In this document: piece by piece, positions 1-9,859 of the stretch
How the letters are laid out: every line of letters starts with the position of its first letter
Position numbering within the stretch: position 1 is the first letter of the stretch
Assembly: GCF_003444775.1 (NCBI RefSeq)
Contig: NZ_CP021082.1
Coordinates: 496,001-560,000, forward strand
Origin: Deinococcus ficus
GTDB lineage: Bacteria > Deinococcota > Deinococci > Deinococcales > Deinococcaceae
Length of the DNA: 64,000 nucleotides
Direction: 5' to 3'
Notes under the pieces: model-generated
What the model was told of the DNA's origin: nothing
Database searches by the model: none
What the model saw: the letters and a program-made list of their open reading frames with translations, nothing else
Program-made: the position numbers and the translations under genes

Positions 1-1730
<1,730 letters not shown>

Positions 1731-1762
1731 GCGGGCCTCCTGAGCCGCAACGTAAAGCAGGC

Positions 1763-1780
1763 GTGTTCAGCTTCCATAAA
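1763..1780 (-). promoter_or_regulatory. Candidate copper-response operator upstream of the P-type ATPase
   Basis: The plus strand reads GTGTTCAGCTTCCATAAA, 32 bases upstream of the ATPase start. A gapless match (14 of 18 bases, the first eight identical) occurs at 4676-4693, 34 bases upstream of the DUF305 gene. Both genes flank an OmpR-type response regulator, so this is a plausible binding site for it. That assignment is inference. Confidence 0.4.
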
Positions 1781-2144
1781 ACCAGCCGGCAACCCTCTAC
1801 TGGAGACCGTCACGCGCTGTCCCTGGAGTGGTCAAGGGCGCCGGTGGCCAAGGTCGCCGGCAGGAAGGGGGCACGGCCCCGCCGAGCGGGGCAGCCGGGG
1901 GACGGAGGACCGGGTTCGCCGGCGCCGTCCGGATGGCGGCCCTCGGCCCGGCGGGGCCGCATGTGCTCCAGGTGGGCCCTTGTCCTCCCTGCGCAGCCGT
2001 GAAACCCAGTGGGCCTCATCCCGCCAGACCACGGAGGCAGCGAAAGGCGGCAGGCGCTGGTCGGCGCACGGCCGGGCATGATATTGGCGCTCGGCTTGGT
2101 GGTGAGCGCTGGCCGGCACGCCGGGCGCAGGAGGGCCCCCGCGC
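1781..2144. other. Non-coding stretch between the ATPase promoter and the histidine kinase
   Basis: No convincing gene is seen here. Several overlapping open frames exist on both strands, but they show low-complexity Gly/Arg/Pro translations typical of GC-rich DNA. A short minus-strand stretch around 2000-2060 (WRDEAHW) faintly recalls a DDE transposase, but it is too short to call. Confidence 0.5.
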
Positions 2145-3290
2145 CTACGCCGACTGTGGCGGTGCCGGAGCGGGGGTCACGCTGTGCGGGGCCAGTGTGT
2201 ACAGGGGGAGCGTGAAGGAAAAGGTGCTGCCGCGGTCCAAGTCCGATGTGGCCGCCATCTGCCCGCCCATGGCTTCTACCAGACCCCGGGCGATGGTGAG
2301 GCCCACGCCGCTGCCGCCCTCGATGCGGGAGCGCGCCGGGTCCGCGCGGTAGAACCGCTCGAAGATCCGCGTCAGGTGTTCGGGGGCAATGCCGGTCCCG
2401 GTGTCCTGCACCGCGACGTTCAGGACGCGCTCATGGGCCTCGGCGCGCACCCGGACCTGCCCGCCGGCCGGGGTGTGCCTCAGGGCGTTGGCGAGCAGGT
2501 TCGTCAACACCTGCATGACCCGCTCCTCGTCCGCGTGAATCGCAGGAAGCTGGGAGGCCGTCACGTGAAGGGCCACGCCTTTTTCCTCGAAGGACGTGCG
2601 GAAGCGCTCCTGCAACGCGCGGATGAGGTCTGACGGATTCAGGGTTTCCAGATGGAGGTCCACCCGGCCCGCCTCGACGCGGGACACCAGGCTGAGGTCC
2701 CGCACCAGCCGGTCCATGGCCCCCACTTCCCGCGCGATGGCGTGGGCAGCGCGGTCCGGGGTGATCAGGCCGTCCTCCATCGCGTCCGCGTATCCGCGCA
2801 GGGCGGCCAGTGGTGCGCGGAGCTCGTGGGCCACGTTCCCGATGAGTTCCACGCGGCCCTGCTCCACCCGGCTCAGCGCGCCGGCCAGGACGTTCAGGTT
2901 GTGCGCGAGGTCCGCGAGTTCATCCTTCCCCGTTTCAGGCAGGCGAAGGGCGTACCGGCCCTGCGCCAGGGCCCGGCTGCCCTCGTCAAGCCGCTGCACG
3001 CTGCGGCCCAGTCCGCGGGACATCCACCAGGCGGTGAGCAGGGCCACCCCGCCAGCCAGCGGGAGCGAGGCGAGCAGGGCGCGGTTGAGGGTGGTGCGCA
3101 GTCCGGCCTCCAGGTCGCTGCGCAGTTCACGATGGGTGCTCCCCACCATCCCGGTCATGGTCACGGCCATGCGGTCCACGTGCTCCCGGTAAAAGCTCGG
3201 CGCGAGCAGCTCCGCGGCTGCGAACATCCCGCCCACCGCCAGCAGGATGACCAGCAGGTTGGACAGCAGGAGGCGCGGGAAGAAGCGCAT
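2145..3290 (-). CDS. Sensor histidine kinase of an OmpR-family two-component system
   Basis: This membrane sensor kinase (381 aa) autophosphorylates and hands phosphate to the response regulator encoded just upstream. It has a first membrane segment at about 8-30, a short periplasmic loop, a second membrane segment at about 72-90 and a HAMP linker. The dimerisation H-box reads NVAHELRAPLAAL (about 150-162). The ATPase domain has an N-box (LTNLLANALRHT), DTGTGIAPEH, and GGSGVGLTIAR near the C-terminus. The start is 3 bases after the regulator stop, so they form one operon. The periplasmic region is short (about 40 residues), like copper or envelope sensors. The island context suggests copper sensing, but the ligand cannot be read from the sequence. 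Confidence 0.93.
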   Translation of the reverse strand: MRFFPRLLLSNLLVILLAVGGMFAAAELLAPSFYREHVDRMAVTMTGMVGSTHRELRSDLEAGLRTTLNRALLASLPLAGGVALLTAWWMSRGLGRSVQRLDEGSRALAQGRYALRLPETGKDELADLAHNLNVLAGALSRVEQGRVELIGNVAHELRAPLAALRGYADAMEDGLITPDRAAHAIAREVGAMDRLVRDLSLVSRVEAGRVDLHLETLNPSDLIRALQERFRTSFEEKGVALHVTASQLPAIHADEERVMQVLTNLLANALRHTPAGGQVRVRAEAHERVLNVAVQDTGTGIAPEHLTRIFERFYRADPARSRIEGGSGVGLTIARGLVEAMGGQMAATSDLDRGSTFSFTLPLYTLAPHSVTPAPAPPQSA

Positions 3291-3293
3291 CCC

Positions 3294-3959
3294 TCAGGCC
3301 TCCCGGAAGCGGTACCCGACGCCGCGGACCGTCTCGATGTACCGGGGGGTATCACTGGTGTCCCCGAGTTTCTTCCTCAGGTTGGTGATGTGCACGTCCA
3401 CCACGCGTTCCGTGCCGGGGAAATCCAGCCCCCACACGCGTTCGAGGAGACGTTCGCGGGACCAGGCCATCCCGGCGTGCTGGGCCAGGGCGCTGAGCAG
3501 AGTGAATTCCAGTTTCGACAGGTCCAGCGGCTCGCCCTGGATGGTGACCTGGTGCCCGCGCAGATCCACGCGCAGGTCACCGATGCGGATGTCGTCCTGC
3601 ACGCCTATGCGCCTGAGCAGCGCCCGGACGCGGGCCGCCACCTCACGCGGACTGAACGGCTTGACCACATAGTCGTCGACGCCGAAGTCCAGACCGTGCA
3701 GTTTGTCCTCCTCCTCGCCCCGGGCGGTCAGCATCAGAATCGGCAGAGTCAGACCAGCTGCGCGGGCTTCCTGGGTGAGCTCCACGCCGCTGGCACCCGG
3801 GAGCATCCAGTCGAGCACCGCCACATCCGCCCGGGGCAGCAGAAGCCGCGCCGCCGTTCCGTCACCGGCTTCCAGAACCGTCTGCTTGTCCGCTCGCAGG
3901 TAAGCCCCCAGGATCTCCAGGATCGCGGGATCGTCATCGACAATCAGGACAGTGGGCAC
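3294..3959 (-). CDS. OmpR/PhoB-family response regulator
   Basis: This is a DNA-binding response regulator of 221 aa when started at GTG 3959. That start begins MPTVLIVDDD and has GAGGGAGAGG just upstream; a longer ATG frame from 4022 would run through a stem-loop and is less likely. The receiver domain has acidic residues at 8-10, phospho-acceptor Asp50 (AVLDWMLPG) and the conserved Lys in YVVKPF. The winged-helix domain is C-terminal, ending with NLRKKLGD and GVGYRF. The histidine kinase follows by 3 bases. Flanking copper-type genes share a motif that may be its operator. Confidence 0.94.
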   Translation of the reverse strand: MPTVLIVDDDPAILEILGAYLRADKQTVLEAGDGTAARLLLPRADVAVLDWMLPGASGVELTQEARAAGLTLPILMLTARGEEEDKLHGLDFGVDDYVVKPFSPREVAARVRALLRRIGVQDDIRIGDLRVDLRGHQVTIQGEPLDLSKLEFTLLSALAQHAGMAWSRERLLERVWGLDFPGTERVVDVHITNLRKKLGDTSDTPRYIETVRGVGYRFREA

Positions 3960-3989
3960 GTGCGCCTCTCCCTCAGCAGCCTTGGTCAG

Positions 3990-4020
3990 GAGGGCACCCT
4001 GGACCCGGGGGGGTGCCCTC
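3990..4020. terminator. Perfect 10-bp stem-loop between DUF305 gene and response regulator
   Basis: GAGGGCACCC at 3990-3999 pairs with GGGTGCCCTC at 4011-4020 around an 11-base loop. It lies 16 bases after the DUF305 stop and 31 bases before the regulator start. No U-tract follows on either strand, so it may be a weak terminator or attenuator, or a protein site. Confidence 0.5.
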
Positions 4021-4035
4021 ATGGAGGTCCAGTCC

Positions 4036-4641
4036 CTACCGGACCGTGTTCAAGAACTGCTGGAACGCGTAGATCTCATCCGTCTGCGCGGTGATGATGT
4101 CCCGACCGAGTTTCTGCATCACAGGGTTCGTGGTCTGCATCAGCAGGTGGGTGGCCATCATGACCGCCATGCCGTGATGAGGAATCATCTCCTGCACGAA
4201 GGCCACGTCCGGGTTCGTGGACCGGGGGCCGGAGGCGGGCATCATGCCCTCCATGGTCATCATGCCGGCATCCATCCCGGTCGCGGGACCGCCGAGCCCC
4301 TTGAGCAGGCCCTGCATCTGGGTGATCTCCCGCTGCTGCTCGGCGACGATGGCCGTCGCCCAGGCCTTGACCTGCGGGTCACGGGTCGTCTTCAGGATGG
4401 CCCGACTCATCCGGATGGCGGACTCGTGGTGCGGGATCATCATGGTCAGGAAGGTCCGGTCGGTCATGGCGTGCATCATCTGCATCCCGGCCATCCCTGG
4501 CATCGCCCCGCTGCCCATCATGGGCGGCTGCCCGCCCCCACCCATCACGGCCATCATCCCACCTGGCGTGCTGGCGATCTGTGCGACGCCCAGGGTGCCC
4601 AGCAGGGCGGTGAAGGCGACTGCAGCGAACATTCTTGTCAT
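4036..4641 (-). CDS. Secreted DUF305 domain protein, Met/His-rich
   Basis: This protein (201 aa) has a signal peptide (about 1-20) and then one DUF305 repeat pair. The recurring motif is an MIPHH segment followed by A and M residues: MMIPHHESAIRMS (about 89-101) and MIPHHGMAVMMATH (about 155-168). The segment between about residues 28 and 65 is very rich in Met, Gly and Pro. DUF305 proteins are ferritin-like helical proteins often found beside copper-resistance genes, and the Met/His pattern suits Cu(I) binding. Here the gene is divergent from the C39 protease gene and upstream of the two-component operon. Its ribosome site is GAGGTGATGTT. Function as a periplasmic copper binder is inferred. 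Confidence 0.85.
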   Translation of the reverse strand: MTRMFAAVAFTALLGTLGVAQIASTPGGMMAVMGGGGQPPMMGSGAMPGMAGMQMMHAMTDRTFLTMMIPHHESAIRMSRAILKTTRDPQVKAWATAIVAEQQREITQMQGLLKGLGGPATGMDAGMMTMEGMMPASGPRSTNPDVAFVQEMIPHHGMAVMMATHLLMQTTNPVMQKLGRDIITAQTDEIYAFQQFLNTVR

Positions 4642-4675
4642 AACATCACCTCGCTGCCCTCACGCTACGCGCCGG

Positions 4676-4693
4676 GTGTTCAGTTCCTGTAAA
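4676..4693 (-). promoter_or_regulatory. Candidate copper-response operator upstream of the DUF305 gene
   Basis: The plus strand reads GTGTTCAGTTCCTGTAAA. It matches the 1763-1780 site at 14 of 18 positions without gaps and sits at nearly the same distance (34 bases) from the downstream start codon. No third copy was noticed in the window. Confidence 0.4.
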
Positions 4694-4846
4694 GGCCCGT
4701 GTCCTCACGGCCTCCCGAGAAGGTTCAGCGCCTTGACGTGTGCGGGCGCTGATTTATCCCCATCGGGACAGCCTGCTGTTGAGCAAGCTTCAGGTCCCCT
4801 GAGCGAACCTGGATGGATCAGAGCGCCCTGGGGTGAACACTGAACC

Positions 4847-5731
4847 ATGCACGGGATCACCGCTCTGATCAGCCTGCTCGGCGCCGGAACAGCGTCCGCC
4901 CTGCCCGCCGCGGTCACCCTGGAGAACATCCGGCACGAACAGCAGGGACCGGACAACTGCGGCCCGGTGACCGCCCTGACCATCCTGGGCTACCACGGCA
5001 CCCGCGTCACTCAGGCGCAGGCGGTGAGCGCCCTGAAGGACTCGCCGCGGGACCCGCAGGTGACCAGCCTGGAACTCGCGGCGTACTTCGGCCAGTACGG
5101 GCTGCGCAGCATGATCCGGTCCGCCGGCACCCCCGAGCTGATCCGCTCCCTGGTCGCCCGCGGGCTCCCGGTGGTGGTGCAGCAGCGCCTGCACGCCCGC
5201 AGCAACGTCGCCCACTTCCGCACGGTGTACGGGTACCGGAATGGCCGTTTCCTGACCAGCGACCCCCTGCGCGGGCCGGCCCTGTGGCTGACGGAAGCGG
5301 AATTCAGGCACCTGTGGCACTACTACAACGGCGAGTACCTGATCGCCTACCCGGCCAGTCGGCAGGCGGAGGTGTACGCCGTGCTGGGCGGCGACGTGCG
5401 CGCCGCGACCAACTGGCAGCGCCTCAAGGCGCTCGCCACCCGGAATGCCAGCGCCCAGCCGAACGACCCGTACCACTGGTGGGGTCTGGGCAAGGCCAAC
5501 CTGAGACTCGGAAACGTCAAGGCCGCCACTGAGAACTTCGACCGTGCCGTGGCGCTGGGCGTGCCCACCCTGTACTTCCTGTACCGTCAGGAGGCCTTCG
5601 AGGCCTGGACGCAGGCCGGGCACCACGACAAGACCCTGAAGTACGCCTCCCGGGCGCTGAAGATCGACCCGAACAGCAAGGAACTGCGGAAGTTCATCAG
5701 CCTGGCCCGGCGGTCACAGGAGGGGCGCTGA
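4847..5731 (+). CDS. Secreted C39-family cysteine peptidase with C-terminal TPR region
   Basis: This protein (294 aa) has a signal peptide (about 1-18), then a papain-like C39 domain. The oxyanion Gln and catalytic Cys lie in QQGPDNCGP (Cys38). The catalytic His is in VAHFRTVYGY (about 122-131), followed by an Asp in TSDPLRGPALW. Residues about 205-290 form TPR-like helices (GLGKANLRLGNVKAATENF; ALKIDPNSKELRKF). C39 domains without an attached ABC transporter usually act as extracytoplasmic peptidases or processing enzymes. No bacteriocin-like substrate or transporter is next to it. The upstream 205 bases are shared with the divergent DUF305 gene. Confidence 0.85.
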   Translation: MHGITALISLLGAGTASALPAAVTLENIRHEQQGPDNCGPVTALTILGYHGTRVTQAQAVSALKDSPRDPQVTSLELAAYFGQYGLRSMIRSAGTPELIRSLVARGLPVVVQQRLHARSNVAHFRTVYGYRNGRFLTSDPLRGPALWLTEAEFRHLWHYYNGEYLIAYPASRQAEVYAVLGGDVRAATNWQRLKALATRNASAQPNDPYHWWGLGKANLRLGNVKAATENFDRAVALGVPTLYFLYRQEAFEAWTQAGHHDKTLKYASRALKIDPNSKELRKFISLARRSQEGR

Positions 5732-5781
5732 GGTGGCGGCACTGCCGGGACCACACCGCACCCTGACGGGGCCCATTGGGT

Positions 5782-6759
5782 TCAGGCGAGGCGCGGCAGC
5801 ACGTGTTCGCCGAACGCGTCGATAAACCGCGCCTGTTCACGGCCGGACTCGTGCAGGTACAGCCGCGAGAAGCCCAGGGCCAGGTCGGCCTCCAGCCACG
5901 CGAGATGCTGGTCAAGGTCGCTGGAGATGCGTACGGCGGCGTCCATCTCGCCGGGCGCCACCTTCGCCCCGAGCGTCTGGAATTCCTGTGGGGTGCGCAC
6001 CTCGGCCTGCACGACGTTCCCGAACACGTTCCCCCGCCACTGCTCGTGCGCGGCCTGCCGGGCCGCCCCGTCGGTCGGGGCGTAGGCGAGGTGAACCTGC
6101 AGGAACAGCGGCTTGCCCTCCCCGCCGCCCTCATGAAAGGCCCGGATGATCCGCTGGAGCTGCTCCGGGCTGGCGGACACCGTGATCAGCGCGTCGGCCC
6201 AGCCGCCCACCCAGCGGGCCGTCTCCTCGGACAGGGCGGCCCCCACCAGCAGCGGCGGCCGTTCCGGCCGGGAGTACAGGCAGGCGTCCTCCACGGTCAC
6301 CAGCCCACGATGGGTGACGGTCTCGCCGCGCCACAACGCCCGCATCACGTCCACGCACTCCAGCAGCCGAGCCTGCCGGTCGGCCTTCACGGGCCACTGC
6401 TGACCGGTGATGTGCTCGTTGAGCTGCTGGCCGCTGCCCAGCGCCCACCAGAAGCGGTCCGGGAACATCTGCGCCAGGGTGGCCGCCGCCTGCGCGAGCA
6501 CCGCCGGGTGGTACCGCTGGCCGGGCGCACTGACCGTCCCGAACGTCCAGCCCGTCGCCTGCAGCGCCGCGCCCAGCCACGCCCACGCGAAGCCCGACTG
6601 CCCCTGCTCGGGCGTGAACGGGTGGAAGTGATCGGAACACATGCCGCCCCGGAACCCGGCCTGTTCGGCGTGCCAGACCAGCCGGAGCAGCTCGGCCGGG
6701 GGGAACTGCTCGTGCGAGGCGTGGTAGCCGATCAGGGGTGTGGTCGTGTCATCCGTCAT
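5782..6759 (-). CDS. LLM-class flavin-dependent oxidoreductase
   Basis: This luciferase-like monooxygenase-fold enzyme has 325 aa when started at ATG 6759. That start is preceded by GAGGAGGATCACGC and overlaps the stop of the upstream GH13 gene by 4 bases (ATGA). It begins IGYHASHEQF, followed by the SDHFHPF segment and the FWWALGSGQQLNEHITG segment typical of F420/FMN-dependent reductases. It most resembles the subfamily described as probable non-F420 flavinoid oxidoreductases. The substrate is unknown. Tight coupling to the broken GH13 gene suggests that the pair was once an operon, so its expression may now depend on read-through from the insertion element region. Confidence 0.88.
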   Translation of the reverse strand: MTDDTTTPLIGYHASHEQFPPAELLRLVWHAEQAGFRGGMCSDHFHPFTPEQGQSGFAWAWLGAALQATGWTFGTVSAPGQRYHPAVLAQAAATLAQMFPDRFWWALGSGQQLNEHITGQQWPVKADRQARLLECVDVMRALWRGETVTHRGLVTVEDACLYSRPERPPLLVGAALSEETARWVGGWADALITVSASPEQLQRIIRAFHEGGGEGKPLFLQVHLAYAPTDGAARQAAHEQWRGNVFGNVVQAEVRTPQEFQTLGAKVAPGEMDAAVRISSDLDQHLAWLEADLALGFSRLYLHESGREQARFIDAFGEHVLPRLA

Positions 6760-7894
6760 GCGTGATCCTCCTCGTCGCCCAGCCACACGCTGCCGTACGG
6801 GTCCAGGGTCAGGTCGCTGCCCTGAACGGCGTGCCCGCTGCCCAGCAGAGCGCGCCGGCCCGCCACGTCCGGCAGGTGGACGGTCAAGGTCTGCTCGGTT
6901 AGGTTGTGCAGGGCGAGCACGCTTTGCCCGTTCGTTCCGTCCTGGCTGAGCTGCGCCAGCACGCCCGGGTGCCCGGCGTCCAGGAAGGCCCAGTCGCCGC
7001 CGGCCAGCGCGGGGGTGTCCCGGCACACATGAAGGGCCCGGCGGACGAAGTGCAGCAGAGAGTTCGGGTCGTCCTGTTGGGCCTGGACGTTCACCACGCC
7101 CGCCCGGAAGCGGCCCCGGTTGACCACCGGGCGGTACAGGTGCGTGCGCCGCGCGGCCGAGAACCCCCCGTTGCGGCCGGGCGTCCACTGCATCGGCGTG
7201 CGGGCCGCCTCACGGTCCCACAACGAGAGGTCCTCACCCAGTCCGATCTCCTCGCCGAGATTCACGATGACCGCCCCGGGCAGGGAGCACATCAGGCTGT
7301 ACATCAGCTTCATGCGCCGCACGTCGCCGTTCACCATCGGTGCCAGGCGACGGCGAATGCCGCCGTTGGCCCCCCGGTGTTCCTTCCTGGGTCCGAACGC
7401 CGGTACACCTGCGCCTGTTCTTCCGCGGTCAGTTCGGCCAGGGCGAGCTCGTCGTGGTTCCGCACGAAGTTCGCCCAGTTGGCTGCCGGAGGCACCGGCG
7501 GCAGCGCCCGCCACCAGTCCTGGATGTGCCGCGCCTCCCCGGTCGCCAGGGCCAGGAACATGTGGCTGCACAGGGAGAAGTTCAGCATCAGGTTGACCTC
7601 GTCCCCCTGGCCGAAGTACCGGACGGTTTCCGCCAGGGGCTTGTTCACCTCGGCGAGCAGCACGCCGTCCGGGACGTGCTCGGCCACCACCCGGCGCATG
7701 GCCTTCAGGAAGTCGTGCGGCGCCCCGAGGTGTTCGCCCTGCGCGCGGTCTTTCAGCAGGAAGGGCAGGGCGTCCAGCCGGAAGCCCTGAACGCCCTGCC
7801 GCAACCAGAAGCGAAGGATGTCGAGCAGCTCCTCCCGCAGCGGTCCGTGCGCGACGTTCACGTCCGGCATGAAGTCGTAAAAGGTGTGGAAGTA
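6756..7894 (-). pseudogene. 3' part of a GH13 alpha-glucosidase/TreS-like gene, broken by an IS and a frameshift
   Basis: This is the C-terminal portion of a GH13 enzyme whose first 173 codons lie at 9075-9590. It begins at the IS insertion point with FHTFYDFMPDVNV. It carries the nucleophile Asp (GFRLDAL), the acid/base Glu (VLLAEVNKP) and the third Asp (RNHDELAL), so the active site was intact. At about 7399-7406 the frame changes: one frame ends in QVYRRSDP while the continuation (AFGPRKEHRGANGG, then GIRRRLAPM) lies in another frame, consistent with loss of one base. After that come the conserved EEIGLGEDL and the C-terminal beta domain. Two independent lesions make it a pseudogene unless the frameshift is a sequencing error. 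Confidence 0.9.
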
Positions 7895-9072
7895 GTGGAC
7901 TGATTCAGAAGAGTGCTGGGTGGGGAGGCGTACGATGGACTCGGAGGTGAGGCATGTCCCGCGGTCGCCACTCACCGGTTCCTCAACCCACACCTGACGA
8001 GCGTGCCCTCCTGGAGGCTCTCGTGCGCCGCCGCCAGACCCCGAGGGGTTTGGCCACCCGCGCCAGGGTGATCCTGCTGAGCACAGATCACCCTGAGTGG
8101 ACGTTGAGCGACATCGGCGAGAAGGTCGGGCTGTGTGACGACACGGTCAGCGTCTGGCGCCGACGGTTCATTCGGGCGGGCATCGACGGGCTGAGTGACG
8201 CGCCGAAGAGCGGGGCACCGCGTTCTATTCAGGATCAGCAGGTGGAACAGGTCGTGCGCCTGACATTGGATACCCTGCCGGCACATGCGACGCACTGGAC
8301 GACCCGCAGCATGGCCAGGGCCAGCGGACTCACGCAGAGTGCGGTGCACCGCATCTGGCGGGCGTTCGGATTGCGTCCCCACCTGACCTCCAGTTTCCAA
8401 CTGTCCAAAGACCCGCTGCTGATTGAGAAGGTCCGCGACATCGTGGGCCTGTATCTGTCTCCTCCGGATCGGGCGCTGGTGCTCTGCGTGGATGAAAAGC
8501 CGCAGATTCAGGCCCTGGAACGTGGTGGAGTCACGTTCCCCATGCAGCCGGGTCAGGAAGAGCGCACCGGGCATACTTACATCCGGCATGGCACCACCAC
8601 CTTGATCGCCGCACTGGATGCGAAGGTTGGCGCGGTGATCGGCCGCTGTTATCCCCGGCATCGGACCGTGGAGTTTCTGGACTTCCTTGAGGAGATCGAT
8701 CGGCGAGTTCCTTCGGAACTCGCGGTGCACGTGATTCTCGACAACTACATCACCCATAAGACGAAAGCGGTCCAGGGCTGGCTGATTCAGCATCCGCGGT
8801 ACACCTTTCACTTCACGCCGACGAGCGGGTCCTGGCTGAACCTGGTGGAATCGTGGTTTGCGCTGCTCAGTCGCCGGCGGCTGCGTCGCGGAGATTTTCA
8901 TTCGAAGGATGACCTCGAACAGGCCATTGAGGCGTTCATCGCTCAAAACAACGAACATCCGCAGCCGTTCGTGTGGAAGCGGTCTGCAGACGACATCCTG
9001 GACAGCATTCGTCGGTTCTGCCTCCCGTATCTCAGGACGACAACTTCCCGAGATTCTTCTGAATCAGTCCAG
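7895..9072. mobile_element. IS630-family insertion sequence (1178 bp) in a GH13 gene
   Basis: The ends are imperfect 18-base inverted repeats: GTGGACTGATTCAGAAGA at 7895-7912, and the complement of CTGGACTGATTCAGAAGA at 9055-9072 (17 of 18 match). A TA duplication flanks it (7893-7894 and 9073-9074), as expected for IS630/Tc1-mariner elements. Removing the element plus one TA joins codons into EEAGQYYFHTF and restores the GH13 frame exactly, which fixes the boundaries. One transposase gene fills the element. It looks intact and possibly still active. Confidence 0.95.
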
Positions 9073-9075
9073 TAG
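7954..9075 (+). CDS. IS630-family DDE transposase
   Basis: This transposase has 373 aa. An N-terminal helix-turn-helix region (about 30-130) includes TLSDIGEKVGLCDDTVSVWRR. The DDE catalytic domain shows CVDEKPQIQAL (first Asp, about 177), VILDNYITHK (second Asp, about 262) and SWLNLVESWF (Glu, about 298), the pattern of IS630/Tc1-mariner enzymes. GGAGGTGAGGC precedes the start. Its stop codon (TAG, 9073-9075) uses the TA of the target duplication plus one host base, so the element itself does not encode a complete stop. It is on the strand opposite to the interrupted gene. Confidence 0.96.
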   Translation: MSRGRHSPVPQPTPDERALLEALVRRRQTPRGLATRARVILLSTDHPEWTLSDIGEKVGLCDDTVSVWRRRFIRAGIDGLSDAPKSGAPRSIQDQQVEQVVRLTLDTLPAHATHWTTRSMARASGLTQSAVHRIWRAFGLRPHLTSSFQLSKDPLLIEKVRDIVGLYLSPPDRALVLCVDEKPQIQALERGGVTFPMQPGQEERTGHTYIRHGTTTLIAALDAKVGAVIGRCYPRHRTVEFLDFLEEIDRRVPSELAVHVILDNYITHKTKAVQGWLIQHPRYTFHFTPTSGSWLNLVESWFALLSRRRLRRGDFHSKDDLEQAIEAFIAQNNEHPQPFVWKRSADDILDSIRRFCLPYLRTTTSRDSSESVQ

Positions 9076-9590
9076 TACTGCCCCGCCTCCTCACTCCAGG
9101 TCCAGTTGTCCCCCCGGGCCGACCCGAACACCGGGTAGGGCGCCGCGTCCGCAGGCTTCTCGTCCGCCCAGAGGTAGTACGGACGGTACGGCGACCTCCG
9201 GTCCGCCTGCGCGGCGCGGAACCAGGCGTGGTCGCGGCTGGTGTGGTTCAGCGGCAGGTCCAGCAGCACCCGCATCCCCAGCCGCCCGGCCCGGTCCACC
9301 ACCTCGCGGAAGTCGTCGAGCGACCCCAGCGCCGGGTCAATGCGGCGGTAATCCGACACGTCGTACCCGTTGTCGCCCTTCGGGGACGCAAAGAGCGGCT
9401 GCAGCCACAGGAGGTTCACGCCCAGGTCCGCCACGTACTCCAGCCGGGACAGCAGGCCCGGCAGGTCACCGATGCCGTCGGCGTTGCTGTCCTGAAAGGA
9501 CTTCACGTCAACCTCGTAGATGACCGCATTGCGGTACCACGGTGCAGGATCCGTGTCCGCCGCCTGGAAATGAGGCTGAAGCCTCACCAC
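9075..9590 (-). pseudogene. 5' part of the GH13 alpha-glucosidase/TreS-like gene
   Basis: This fragment carries codons 1 to 172 of a GH13 enzyme: WYRNAVIYEVDVKSF, ADGIGDLPGL, LWLQPLFASP, GYDVSDYRRID, and DLPLNHTSRDHAWF. These are the first conserved regions of trehalose synthase and oligo-1,6-glucosidase relatives. It is cut in codon 173 (Tyr) by the IS at 9073. The start shown is GTG at 9590, one of two adjacent GTG codons; no clear ribosome site was seen and the start lies inside a palindrome. After the insertion the frame runs into the element. Together with 6756-7894 it makes a protein of normal family architecture. Confidence 0.9.
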
Positions 9591-9610
9591 CTGCGGATGC
9601 CCCGCAGGTG
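9571..9610. promoter_or_regulatory. Two adjacent palindromes over the GH13 start
   Basis: CACCTGCGG (9588-9596) pairs with CCGCAGGTG (9602-9610) around 5 bases. Directly next to it TGAGGCTGAAGCCTCA (9571-9586) is a 7-bp inverted repeat around 2 bases. They overlap the start codons of the GH13 gene. They could be an RNA hairpin that hides the start, or an operator. Function unknown. Confidence 0.35.
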
Positions 9611-9859
9611 ACGACCGGCTGGCCAGGCCGGCGGCAGGTCAGCGTCCCTCATGAAAGTCCTTCCGCCCGGGAGCTGACAGGAGCATGGATGCACTCACGG
9701 CCATTACCCTAGGGCGCAGTGCCGTCGGGGAAGCCCTGAACGCCTTGGATGTCCCTTCAGATTCTGCTGGCCGGGAGCGCTGGCACCGCATCAGCGGCAC
9801 GACGTCTGGAGCTGCGGGAGGAGTGGCTCGGGTCTCCCTTGTCCGTTGTTCTGTCGCGG

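Noticed and set aside
1832..2119. Possible transposase fragment (WRDEAHW) on the minus strand
   Set aside because: Only a few residues match the DDE style, the frame is Arg/Pro/Gly-rich on both sides and no inverted ends were seen.
3960..4022. Longer ATG start for the response regulator at 4022
   Set aside because: It would place 21 residues over the stem-loop; the GTG at 3959 has a good ribosome site and matches the family N-terminus.
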